Positions 5,928 to 14,400 of a DNA stretch of 15,156 nt are shown here, in pieces. The translations under genes and the position numbers were made by a program. The stretch is from RGIG8497 sp045593265. Its GTDB lineage: Bacteria; Bacillota; Clostridia; RGIG6154. How positions within the stretch are numbered: position 1 is the stretch's first letter; every line of letters starts with the position of its first letter. The stretch spans positions 1-15,156 of the forward strand of contig JAZNWH010000018.1 in assembly GCA_045593265.1 (NCBI GenBank). Direction: 5' to 3'. The notes under the pieces are model-generated. The model saw only the letters and a program-made list of their open reading frames with translations. It was not told where the DNA came from and searched no databases.

Positions 5928-7265
5928 ATGCTTAAAGAAAACGCAAGAGTTCTTACTCTTTTAAGATTTTGTTTTGATATGCTTTGCGTAGCGCTTTCCT
6001 TTATTTGTGCTTGGTATATTAAATTCGAATGGAATATTTTTGTTAAAGAACCGCATCTTCCTTTGAAGGAATATGCCGTTCTTTTGTATGCAGGTTTAAT
6101 AATTTTTGCACTTATGCAGTATTTTTCTTCTATGTATGAATCAAGAAGAATGGGTGGAGCCTTAAGTGAAATTAAGATATGCTTTAAAAATTCACTTATT
6201 GTTCTTGCTGTAATTCTTGCAGGACTGTTCTTCTTCAAAAAAGCAGACTATTCCCGAGTGTTTACCTTTGTTTTTGTAATGCTTATATTCATTTTCACAT
6301 CAGTTCAGAGAATGATTGTAAAGGGCGTTTTAAGAGCATTCAGATATCTCGGTTATAATATAAAGCATCTTGTTGTAGTGGGGAAAGGCCCTAAAACTCA
6401 GGATTTTATAAACGCCATCAAGCTTCACAGGGATATGGGTTATGAAATTTTTGATGTAATAGAATCATACAAAAACCTCGAAGAAATTTTAGATAAAAAC
6501 GCAATAGACGAAGTGGTTATTTCTCTTTCGGATTCGGAAAGCTCTGAAATTCCTAAAATTATAAATATATGCGAATATTGCGGGGTAAAGGCTTCAATAA
6601 TTCCGTCATATACCAAATATGCTCCCTCAAAACCAAAAACGGACAGTATAGATGACATTATTCTGATAAATACCCGTTACATTCCTCTTGACAATATTTT
6701 TTACAGCTCAATAAAAAGAATTATTGATATTATTCTTTCCCTTGCGGGAATAATAATTTCTTCACCTCTTCTTTTGGGTATAGCAATAGGAATAAAGGCA
6801 ACATCAAAGGGAAAGGTTTTGTTTTGTCAGGAGAGAGTGGGTTTCAATTCTCAGAATTTTACAATTTACAAATTCCGTACAATGAAGAGCAATACATCAA
6901 ATGACGGGTGGACCGTGAAAAACGACGACAGAGTAACAAAACTGGGAAAATTTTTAAGAAAATCCAACCTCGACGAGCTTCCTCAGCTTTTTAATGTTTT
7001 AAAGGGAGATATGAGCCTTGTAGGACCAAGACCTGAACAGGTTCATTTTGTTGAAAAATTTCGCGATGAAATACCCAAATATATGTTAAAACACCGTGTC
7101 CGTCCCGGAATTACAGGCTGGGCACAGGTTAACGGATTAAGAGGCGATACCTCTATCGAGGAGCGTATAAAAAAAGATTTGTACTATATTGAAAACTGGT
7201 CTCTTTCTCTTGATGTGAAAATATGTATTATGACCCTTTTTAAAGGTAATAAAAATGCGTATTAA
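5928..7265 (+). CDS. Polyprenyl-phosphate sugar-1-phosphate transferase (WbaP/CpsE type)
   Basis: The 445-residue membrane enzyme belongs to the polyprenyl glycosylphosphotransferases that begin surface glycans by moving a sugar-1-phosphate from a nucleotide sugar to undecaprenyl phosphate. The N-terminal third has four or five hydrophobic segments (about 10-130). A Rossmann-like middle domain follows, beginning near HLVVVGKGP (147-155). A further hydrophobic segment (about 264-288) leads into the bacterial sugar transferase domain. Key motifs are IYKFRTM (313-319), the catalytic Asp-Glu pair in NLDELPQL (349-350), SLVGPRPE (363-370) and RPGITGWAQVNG (392-403). The ATG has an AAAGGA site seven bases upstream. 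Neighbouring glycan genes make this the likely initiating enzyme of the pathway. Glucose, galactose or an N-acetylated sugar are all possible substrates. Confidence 0.93.
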   Translation: MLKENARVLTLLRFCFDMLCVALSFICAWYIKFEWNIFVKEPHLPLKEYAVLLYAGLIIFALMQYFSSMYESRRMGGALSEIKICFKNSLIVLAVILAGLFFFKKADYSRVFTFVFVMLIFIFTSVQRMIVKGVLRAFRYLGYNIKHLVVVGKGPKTQDFINAIKLHRDMGYEIFDVIESYKNLEEILDKNAIDEVVISLSDSESSEIPKIINICEYCGVKASIIPSYTKYAPSKPKTDSIDDIILINTRYIPLDNIFYSSIKRIIDIILSLAGIIISSPLLLGIAIGIKATSKGKVLFCQERVGFNSQNFTIYKFRTMKSNTSNDGWTVKNDDRVTKLGKFLRKSNLDELPQLFNVLKGDMSLVGPRPEQVHFVEKFRDEIPKYMLKHRVRPGITGWAQVNGLRGDTSIEERIKKDLYYIENWSLSLDVKICIMTLFKGNKNAY

Positions 7266-7285
7266 TTTAAATTGGAGAATTAATT

Positions 7286-8803
7286 ATGGTAGCAGAAATG
7301 AAGTCCTGTGCAGTTATAGGTATAAATGCACAGCTTGTAAATGTTGAAATGGATTATAACGACGGAGTTCCTGATTTTCAGATTGTAGGACTTGGAGATA
7401 CTGCAGTAAAGGAAAGCCGTGAAAGAGTTAAGTCAGCACTTAAAAACACACATATTGAGCTTCCGGCAAAATGTTATGTTGCAAATCTTGCCCCTGCTGA
7501 TATGAAAAAGGAAGGCTCTTTTTACGATTTACCGATAGCTGTTGCAGCTGCATTTTGCTGTGGTAAAATAAAAAGCGTTAATCTCAGTGATGCAATGTTT
7601 ATAGGAGAGCTTTCTCTCAAAGGAGAGATAAGACGCGTTAACGGAATTTTACCTGCAGCGCTTTGTGCAAAGGAAAACGGACTAAAACGCATTTTTATTC
7701 CTGATGCAAACAAAAAAGAAGCATCGGTTGTGTCGGGACTTGAAATTTATCCCTGTAAAAGTCTTAAGCAGCTTCTGGAGCATATAACAGGATTTTCTCC
7801 TATAGAGCCATATGTAAATAAGGAACCGGTGTTTGATGAAGGAAAGGATGAATATGTTCTTGATTTTGCTGATGTAAAGGGGCAGACAGGGGCAAAATGG
7901 GCATTAGAGGTAGCAGCTGCAGGAGGTCATAATGTGATTATGACGGGGAGTCCCGGAGCAGGTAAAACAATGCTTGCCAAAAGAATTCCGTCAATTCTTC
8001 CTGACCTTACCTTTGAGGAAGCTATAGAGATTACAAAGGTACATTCGGTTGCAGGAACATTGCCTGAAAACACAGCTCTTGTAAAAGCAAGACCGTTCAG
8101 AAGTCCCCATCATACAGTTTCACCGGCAGGTCTTGCCGGAGGTGGAACAGTTCCCCGTCCGGGCGAAATCAGTATGGCACATAACGGAGTTTTGTTTCTT
8201 GATGAATTTCCTGAATTCAGGCGTGATGCAGTGGAAATATTGCGTCAGCCAATGGAAAGCGGAACAATTACGGTATCGAGAACGAGGGCGAGCGTTACAT
8301 ATCCGTCAAACTTTATGTTGGTTGCGGCAACTAACCCTTGTCCCTGTGGATTTTTAAATGACCCTGTTCATCCTTGCACCTGTTCTCAGTCAGCAATTGA
8401 AAGATACAGAAACAAAATCAGCGGACCTGTTCTTGACAGAATAGATATACAAGTAAGCGTAGACCCTGTTGCCTTTGAGGATTTAAGTAAAAAGAAAAAA
8501 GCCGAAACCTCGGAGCAAATACGCAGGAGAGTAAACGCAGCAAGAAGAATTCAGATAAAAAGGTTTGAAGGAACAAATATTTTCTGCAACGCAGATATGA
8601 CAGAGGCTATGCTCGAAAAATACTGTGCTTTGGATGAGGAATCCGTTAATACTTTAAAGATGGCATTTGAAAAATTCGGTATGAGTGCAAGAGCATACAG
8701 CAGAACATTAAAGGTTTCAAGAACAATAGCCGATTTAAGCGGCAGTGAAAATATAACAAAAGATCACATTTTGATGGCTCTCAGGCTTAGAAAAACAGAA
8801 TAA
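7286..8803 (+). CDS. comM: YifB/ComM-type magnesium-chelatase-like AAA+ ATPase
   Basis: The 505-residue protein has the full YifB/ComM layout. It starts with an N-terminal Lon-protease-like domain (about 1-170, with the typical VGLGDTAVKESRERV segment at 34-48). Next comes a Mg-chelatase-type AAA+ core with Walker A GSPGAGKT (221-228), HHTVSPAGLAGGG (275-287), Walker B VLFLDEF (302-308) and sensor 1 Asn350. A cysteine cluster CPCGF...CTC (352-366) and the C-terminal Mg_chelatase_C domain (about 410-500) follow. In naturally transformable Proteobacteria ComM is a hexameric helicase that aids branch migration during recombination. The role in Clostridia is less studied. A GGAG site lies eight bases ahead of the ATG. 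It sits between the glycan genes and the GlmU-like gene, 20 and 35 bases away, which suggests cotranscription rather than a shared pathway. Confidence 0.94.
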   Translation: MVAEMKSCAVIGINAQLVNVEMDYNDGVPDFQIVGLGDTAVKESRERVKSALKNTHIELPAKCYVANLAPADMKKEGSFYDLPIAVAAAFCCGKIKSVNLSDAMFIGELSLKGEIRRVNGILPAALCAKENGLKRIFIPDANKKEASVVSGLEIYPCKSLKQLLEHITGFSPIEPYVNKEPVFDEGKDEYVLDFADVKGQTGAKWALEVAAAGGHNVIMTGSPGAGKTMLAKRIPSILPDLTFEEAIEITKVHSVAGTLPENTALVKARPFRSPHHTVSPAGLAGGGTVPRPGEISMAHNGVLFLDEFPEFRRDAVEILRQPMESGTITVSRTRASVTYPSNFMLVAATNPCPCGFLNDPVHPCTCSQSAIERYRNKISGPVLDRIDIQVSVDPVAFEDLSKKKKAETSEQIRRRVNAARRIQIKRFEGTNIFCNADMTEAMLEKYCALDEESVNTLKMAFEKFGMSARAYSRTLKVSRTIADLSGSENITKDHILMALRLRKTE

Positions 8804-8838
8804 ATATAAATTATATAAAGAAAGAGTGGTTAATAAGT

Positions 8839-9813
8839 ATGAAAAAAGCAGTAATCGACACAAATGTAAGTCAGGAGAATTTTAATTCTCAAAGGAGTTT
8901 AGCACTTCACAAAATATGTTCAGTGCCATTAATTGAACATATAATTCTCCGTCTTAAGGAGGAGCAGACACAAATTTTCGTGGCAGGTAATGAAGAAATA
9001 AAAGAATACTTTGCCTCAAGAGATGATGTGTCTTTTGGTTATGATGCCGAGGAATTTTCCAAGGATTGTGTATACATTCCCATAACTCAGCCTGACATAT
9101 TCAGCGGCGAAAATATGCCCTGCAGAACCCGTCAGGAATTTTACGTTCTTTCCGAATTTCTTAAAATGTATATTAACAAAAGAATTATGGATTCGGGCGT
9201 AAGCATAATTTCTCCCGAAAACACATATATTTCTCCTTTTGCACAGATAGGGAAAGACTCTGTGATTTATCCTGATGTGCATATTGAAGGAAAGGTGAAA
9301 ATAGGACAAAATTGTGTTATTTATTCATCAACAACTATTGAAGATTCCTCTGTAGGAGATAATACATCGGTAAGAAGCTCTGTTATTTTAAAAAGCACAG
9401 TAGGCAGTAATACTGCAGTAGGCCCCTTTGCATATATAAGACCTAACTGCAACATCGGCGATAATGTTAAAGTGGGGGATTTTGTTGAGGTTAAGAATTC
9501 AGCAATAGGAAATAAGACAAAAATTTCACACTTAACTTATGTGGGAGACAGCGATGTGGGAGAAAATGTCAACTTCGGTTGCGGAACAGTTACAGTAAAT
9601 TATGACGGTATAAATAAATTCAGAACAACAATAGGGAATAATGCGTTTATCGGCTGTAATACAAATCTGGTTGCTCCTGTAACGGTAGGAGATAATTCAT
9701 TTATTGCGGCAGGCTCAACTATTACAGACACGGTACCTGAAAACGGATTTTCTATTGCCCGTTCAAGACAGACAAACAAAGAAAACTGGGTAAAACCCAA
9801 GGACAGAAAATAA
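8839..9813 (+). CDS. glmU: GlmU-like glucosamine-1-phosphate acetyltransferase with degenerate, shortened uridyltransferase half
   Basis: Of 324 residues, about 122-324 form a left-handed beta-helix closely resembling the acetyltransferase domain of GlmU. At a constant offset of 132 from remembered E. coli numbering, acetyltransferase residues are kept: Arg201, Lys219, His231 (HLTYVGD), Tyr234, Asn245, Lys260, Ala291 and Arg308. A Cys273 stands in for Ser405. The N-terminal half is only about 120 residues. Its LALHKICSVPLIEHI (21-35) matches the usual LHKICGKPMIEH segment, and the nucleotide-binding LAAGxGTRM signature is replaced without a gap by DTNVSQENF (7-15). Uridyltransferase activity is therefore unlikely. 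The gene lies before murG, pth and mfd, as a genuine glmU often does in Bacillota. The start is supported by colinearity with full-length GlmU, though the ribosome binding site (AGAGTGG) is weak. It may be an acetyltransferase-only enzyme. Confidence 0.88.
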   Translation: MKKAVIDTNVSQENFNSQRSLALHKICSVPLIEHIILRLKEEQTQIFVAGNEEIKEYFASRDDVSFGYDAEEFSKDCVYIPITQPDIFSGENMPCRTRQEFYVLSEFLKMYINKRIMDSGVSIISPENTYISPFAQIGKDSVIYPDVHIEGKVKIGQNCVIYSSTTIEDSSVGDNTSVRSSVILKSTVGSNTAVGPFAYIRPNCNIGDNVKVGDFVEVKNSAIGNKTKISHLTYVGDSDVGENVNFGCGTVTVNYDGINKFRTTIGNNAFIGCNTNLVAPVTVGDNSFIAAGSTITDTVPENGFSIARSRQTNKENWVKPKDRK

Positions 9814-9828
9814 AGCTTTTCATATAAT
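9800..9828 (+). promoter_or_regulatory. Possible internal promoter before murG
   Basis: A perfect TATAAT (9823-9828) is preceded at 17 bases by AGGACA (9800-9805), which matches four of six -35 positions. It overlaps the end of the GlmU-like gene and would give a leader of about 15 bases before the murG ATG. In AT-rich DNA the -10 match alone is not strong evidence. Confidence 0.3.
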
Positions 9829-9849
9829 AGACCGAAAGGAAGTTTATAA

Positions 9850-10911
9850 ATGAAAATAGTTATGACAGGCGGAGGCACATCAGGTCATGTAACTCCCAAT
9901 ATTGCACTTTTCAAGCCCTTAAAGGAAGCAGGATTTGAAATCAGCTATATAGGTACAAAAGACGGCATAGAAAGAGAGCTTGTTACAAAAGAGGGGATAG
10001 ATTATTATCCCATTAAAGCAGGCAAGCTTCGTCGATATATTGATATGGAGAACATAAAAGATATCTCGAAAATCTGTGTAGGATACACTCAGGCACTTAA
10101 GGTTTTAAAGGAAATTAAGCCGGATGTAGTTTTTTCAAAGGGTGGTTTTGTATCCTGTCCTGTTGTATGGGCGGCAAAAACTCTTAATATTCCTTCGGTC
10201 ATTCACGAATCGGACATAACTCCCGGTCTTGCAAACAAGCTTTCTTCACCCTTTGCTAAAAAAATCTGTTATGCTTTTCCTGAAACAAAAAATCATCTTC
10301 CTGCATCAAAAAGCATATACACAGGTCTTCCTGTAAGAGAAGAGCTTATAAAGGGAAACAGACAAAAGGGACTTGAATTTTTAGGATTCAGTGGTGAAAA
10401 GCCCATGCTTTTACTGATGGGTGGAAGTCTCGGCTCGAAATTCCTTAATGATAAGCTGAGAGGTGAAATTGATGAGCTTCTTGTAAAGTTTGATATATGT
10501 CATCTTTGCGGTAAGGGAAACATTGACAGCGAATTGTTTAACAGAGCAGGCTACGTACAGTTTGAATATGTAAATAAAGAGCTTTGTGATATTATGGCGG
10601 CAAGTGATTTTATAATTTCCCGTGGCGGTGCTACTGCCATATTTGAAATTCTTGCACTTTCAAAACCCTCTTTGATTGTTCCTCTTTCAAAAAGAGCAAG
10701 CAGAGGCGATCAGATAGAAAATGCAAAATCTTTTAAAGCACAGGGGCTTTGCGATTATATTGAAGAGGAGGATTTGCAGTTTAAGGACTTTTCCTCGCTT
10801 ATAGATTCGGTTTACGAAAAACGTGCGTATATTGCAGAAAATCAGAACAGAAAGGACACAAAGAAGAGTACATCTGCTATCGTGAATGTAATTCTTTCGG
10901 TGGTAAAGTAA
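9850..10911 (+). CDS. murG: MurG, lipid I N-acetylglucosaminyltransferase
   Basis: The 353-residue GT-B enzyme adds N-acetylglucosamine from UDP-GlcNAc to lipid I, forming lipid II on the inner face of the membrane. Visible signatures are the N-terminal glycine loop GGGTSGHVTPN (7-17), HESDITPGLANK (119-130), the second glycine loop GGSLGS (191-196), SRGGATAIFE (257-266) and the donor-site segment SRGDQIENA (284-292). The HESD and SRGDQ variants, and KAGKLRRYI (57-64 region), resemble the MurG of Staphylococcus and many Clostridia rather than the E. coli type. An AAAGGA site stands nine bases before the ATG. It lies outside any division and cell wall cluster, between the GlmU-like gene and pth. 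The GlmU product is its donor substrate precursor, so the pairing makes metabolic sense. Confidence 0.95.
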   Translation: MKIVMTGGGTSGHVTPNIALFKPLKEAGFEISYIGTKDGIERELVTKEGIDYYPIKAGKLRRYIDMENIKDISKICVGYTQALKVLKEIKPDVVFSKGGFVSCPVVWAAKTLNIPSVIHESDITPGLANKLSSPFAKKICYAFPETKNHLPASKSIYTGLPVREELIKGNRQKGLEFLGFSGEKPMLLLMGGSLGSKFLNDKLRGEIDELLVKFDICHLCGKGNIDSELFNRAGYVQFEYVNKELCDIMAASDFIISRGGATAIFEILALSKPSLIVPLSKRASRGDQIENAKSFKAQGLCDYIEEEDLQFKDFSSLIDSVYEKRAYIAENQNRKDTKKSTSAIVNVILSVVK

Positions 10912-10914
10912 AAA

Positions 10915-11484
10915 ATGTTTTTAATTGCAGGGTTAGGTAATCCGGGAGATAAATATTTTGCTACACGTCATAATGCAGGCTTTCTTGCAATTGACTATAT
11001 GGCTCAAAAATTTGATATAAACGTAAAGACATTAAAGCATAAGGCTTTAATCGGAGAGGGAAGAATAGGCCTTCAAAAAGTTATACTTGTTAAGCCTCAG
11101 ACCTTTATGAATTTAAGCGGAGAGGCAATAAGGGCAGCAAAAGACTGGTATAAAATTCCCGATGAAAACGTAATAGTAATATATGACGATATAGCTCTTG
11201 AGGTAGGAGCACTCAGAATAAGAGGCAAAGGCAGTGCAGGCGGTCATAACGGTATGAAATCAATAATTTCCCATCTGGGAACTGAAAATTTCCCAAGATT
11301 TCGTATCGGTGTAGGAGCAAAGCCTGACGGAGGAGACCTTGTAAATCATGTTTTAGGTGCAATCCCTAAAAAAGAGCAGGAGCTTATGTTTAAAGTCTTT
11401 GAGAAAACATCTGATGCTGTTGAGGAGTATATAAAAAACGGACTTGACAGCTCAATGAACAAATATAACGGTATGGTAGAATGA
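10915..11484 (+). CDS. pth: Peptidyl-tRNA hydrolase
   Basis: The 189-residue cytosolic enzyme frees tRNA from peptidyl-tRNA dropped by stalled ribosomes. The catalytic and binding residues of the bacterial Pth family are all present: Asn9 in GLGNPG, the catalytic His19 in TRHNAGF, Met65-Asn66 in PQTFMNLSG, Asp91 in VIYDDI, and Asn112 in GGHNGMKS. Length is normal. The start codon is only three bases past the murG stop, with a weak GGTGG upstream, so translation is probably coupled to murG. The stop overlaps the Mfd start by four bases (ATGA). The pth-mfd pair is a common arrangement in Bacillota. Confidence 0.97.
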   Translation: MFLIAGLGNPGDKYFATRHNAGFLAIDYMAQKFDINVKTLKHKALIGEGRIGLQKVILVKPQTFMNLSGEAIRAAKDWYKIPDENVIVIYDDIALEVGALRIRGKGSAGGHNGMKSIISHLGTENFPRFRIGVGAKPDGGDLVNHVLGAIPKKEQELMFKVFEKTSDAVEEYIKNGLDSSMNKYNGMVE

Positions 11485-14400
11485 AAAACTACAGTAAAAT
11501 TCTTGAAAATCAAAGCTTTTATAACAAAATAAATGAGTGTATTAATGATGGCTTAATGCCTGTTAAAATCACTCAGGTGGCGGAGTCGCAGAAATTGCAC
11601 CTCGCCTTTTCCTTATGCGAAAAATACGGCAAAGGTATGGTTTTTGTATGCGATACTCTCTATTCTGCCAAAAAGCTTCTCGAAAAGCTGGAGTTTTTTA
11701 CGGAGAATGCACTTCTTTATCCTGAAAGGGAGTATATTTTCTACGAAACCTTTGCATCGGGAGATTCTCTTTCGGAGCAGAGAATGAATGTTTTGGGAAG
11801 TATTTGCAGTAAAAAAAGCATAGTGGTTACAACCTTTACTGCACTGTGTCAGAAAATTCCATCAAGAGAAGATTTTGAATTATGCTCACTTTCCTTTAAA
11901 AGAGGAGATATTTACAGAATAGAAAGCATAGTTTCCCGTCTTGTTAAGATGGGCTACAAAAGAGAGGCAAATGTTGAGGGAGCGGGACAGTTTGCAGTAA
12001 GAGGCGGAATTATTGACATCTATCCTGCAGGAAGCGATAAAGCGTACAGACTCGATTTCTTCGATGAGGAAATTGATGCTATAAAAATTTTTGATGTGGA
12101 TTCACAGACCTCCATTGATGTTTGCGACGGTTTTGAAATTCTTCCTGTATCTGAGAATTTTGCTCGCAAAAATGCAGACCTTACCGACTATCTTAAGGAT
12201 ATGTTTGTATTTGTTGATGAGCCTAATGCCTGCAAGGAGTCAACGGAACTTTTTATAAAAGATTTGGGCGAGTCTATTTGTGCTGCATTAGAGGACGGAG
12301 TAAAGCTTAAAGGTGAGAAAAAAGAAATTTTCCATTATATGACTTTACCTAAAGATGCTGTAAAAAATCTTTGTGAAGATTTCTTATTTACAGTTTCAAA
12401 TTTTTCGTTGAGCGACAAGCTTATAGCGAGCAAACAGATAGTTACGGTAACAGGAAGAAATTTACCTGCCTACGACCCTGAAAGCGACCTTTTGATTGAA
12501 GATATAGCTTACTTTGCATCAAAAGGATATAAGGTTGTTCTTCCTTGCGGAAATGAAAAGGGAGTAGAAAAATTCCGTGAAATTCTGCAGCAGGAGGAAA
12601 TTCCTTTTAGTGTTGATACAGATTATACAGGGGATATTCTGCCCTTTAGTGTAACTCTTACAAAGGGATATTTAAGAGACGGTTTTGAATACAGCGATGT
12701 ACCTGCCGCATTTATTTGTATAAATGCTCTGAAAACTAAAAACGTAACTGGTGAAAGAAAAGTAAAACGCAAAAGAAACGGTATAAAAAGCATTTACGAT
12801 ATTAAAGAGGGAGACCTTGTAGTTCACGATATTCACGGAATAGGTGTATATAAGGGTATGCATCAGCTTACTGTGGATTCTATAACAAAGGACTACCTTA
12901 AAATAAAATATAAGGGCACTGATTTTCTTTATGTTCCCGTTCAACAGCTTAACTTACTTTCCAAGTATGTAGGCGGAGCTGAAAATGTTAAAATAAATAA
13001 ATTAGGCGGGGATGAATGGAGCCACGCAAAAGCAAGAGTACGCCAGAATGTGGAGGAAATGGCTAAGGAGCTGTTAGAGCTTTATGCAAAACGTGGAAAC
13101 AGCAAGGGTTTTGCTTTCGGACCTGATACAGAGCTTCAGGAGGAATTTGAAAACACATTCCCTTATGAAGAAACTGATGACCAGCTTAAGGCAATAGAAA
13201 GTGTCAAGTTTGATATGGAAAGCATCAAGCCTATGGACAGACTTATTTGCGGAGACGTTGGTTACGGAAAGACCGAGATTGCTATGCGAGGTGCTTTTAA
13301 AGCTGTTTCAAGCGGAAAACAGGTTGCACTTCTTGTTCCTACAACTCTTCTTGCAAAACAGCACTATGAAAATTTCCTTGCACGAATGGAAAAGTTTGCA
13401 GTTAATGTAGAAATGCTTAGTCGTTTCCGCAGTACTAAACAGCAAAAGGAAATTAAGGAAAAATTAAAAAGCGGAAAGATAGATATAATAATCGGAACCC
13501 ACTCGATACTGCAAAAGGATATTGAGTTTAAGGATTTAGGACTTCTTATTATCGACGAAGAACAGCGTTTCGGTGTTGCTCATAAGGAAAAAATAAAAAG
13601 CCTTAAGTGTAATGTGGATGTAATAACCCTTTCTGCAACACCTATACCGAGAACCCTTAATATGGCGATGTCGGGACTTCGTGATATGAGTGTTCTTGCA
13701 GACCCTCCCAAAAACCGTAAGCCTGTACAGACTTATGTTATGGAATACAACGAGCCTGCGATAAGAAATGCCATTTTAAAGGAAATTGCGAGAGACGGAC
13801 AGGTATATTATCTTCACAACAGAGTTGAAAATATAGATATCGTGGAGAATAAGTTAAAAAAGCTTGTTCCCGAAGCAAGATTTGTTACAGCTCACGGCAA
13901 AATGAATGAACGGGAGCTGGAAAATATAATGCTGTCTGTTATAAATGGTGAGGTTGATGTTTTAATATGTACCACTATCATTGAAACAGGTATCGACATA
14001 CCTAATATAAACACTTTAATAATAGAAAATTCCGAGAGATTCGGTCTTGCTCAGCTTTATCAGTTAAGGGGAAGAATAGGACGTTCTTCACGTCTTGCCC
14101 ATGCGTATTTTACAATACCTAAAAATAAAGTTCTTGATGAAACTGCAAGCAAAAGGCTTATGGCAATTAAGGAATTTACCGAGTTCGGTTCAGGTATAAA
14201 GATTGCCATGAGAGACCTCGAAATACGAGGAGCAGGCTCTCTTTTGGGAGCAAATCAGCACGGATATATGAATAAAGTCGGTTACGATATGTACTGCAAG
14301 CTTTTAGAAGCTGCAGTGCGGCAAATTAAAAACAACGAGCCTGTAACCGAGGAAGTTCCGTTTACCATTGACCTGCAGCTTAATTGTTACATTCCCGAAA

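Noticed and set aside
5777..6238. 153-residue open frame on the minus strand
   Set aside because: It lies opposite the end of the glycosyltransferase and the start of the sugar transferase, both with clear family motifs. It shows no motif of its own and is a shadow of those genes.
7261..7284. AT-only inverted repeat ATTAATT / AATTAAT with the yifB ribosome binding site in its loop
   Set aside because: Seven A-T pairs would be too weak to regulate translation by themselves, and such repeats are expected by chance in AT-rich DNA.
8875..8890. GAGAAT / ATTCTC hairpin and two internal Shine-Dalgarno-like sites within the first codons of the GlmU-like gene
   Set aside because: No in-frame start codon follows either site at a suitable distance, and colinearity with GlmU supports the ATG at 8839.
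8839..9813. Frameshift or sequencing error as the cause of the short GlmU
   Set aside because: The frame is continuous from a segment matching the normal N-terminus to the beta-helix. The signature region is substituted at equal length, which one frameshift would not produce.
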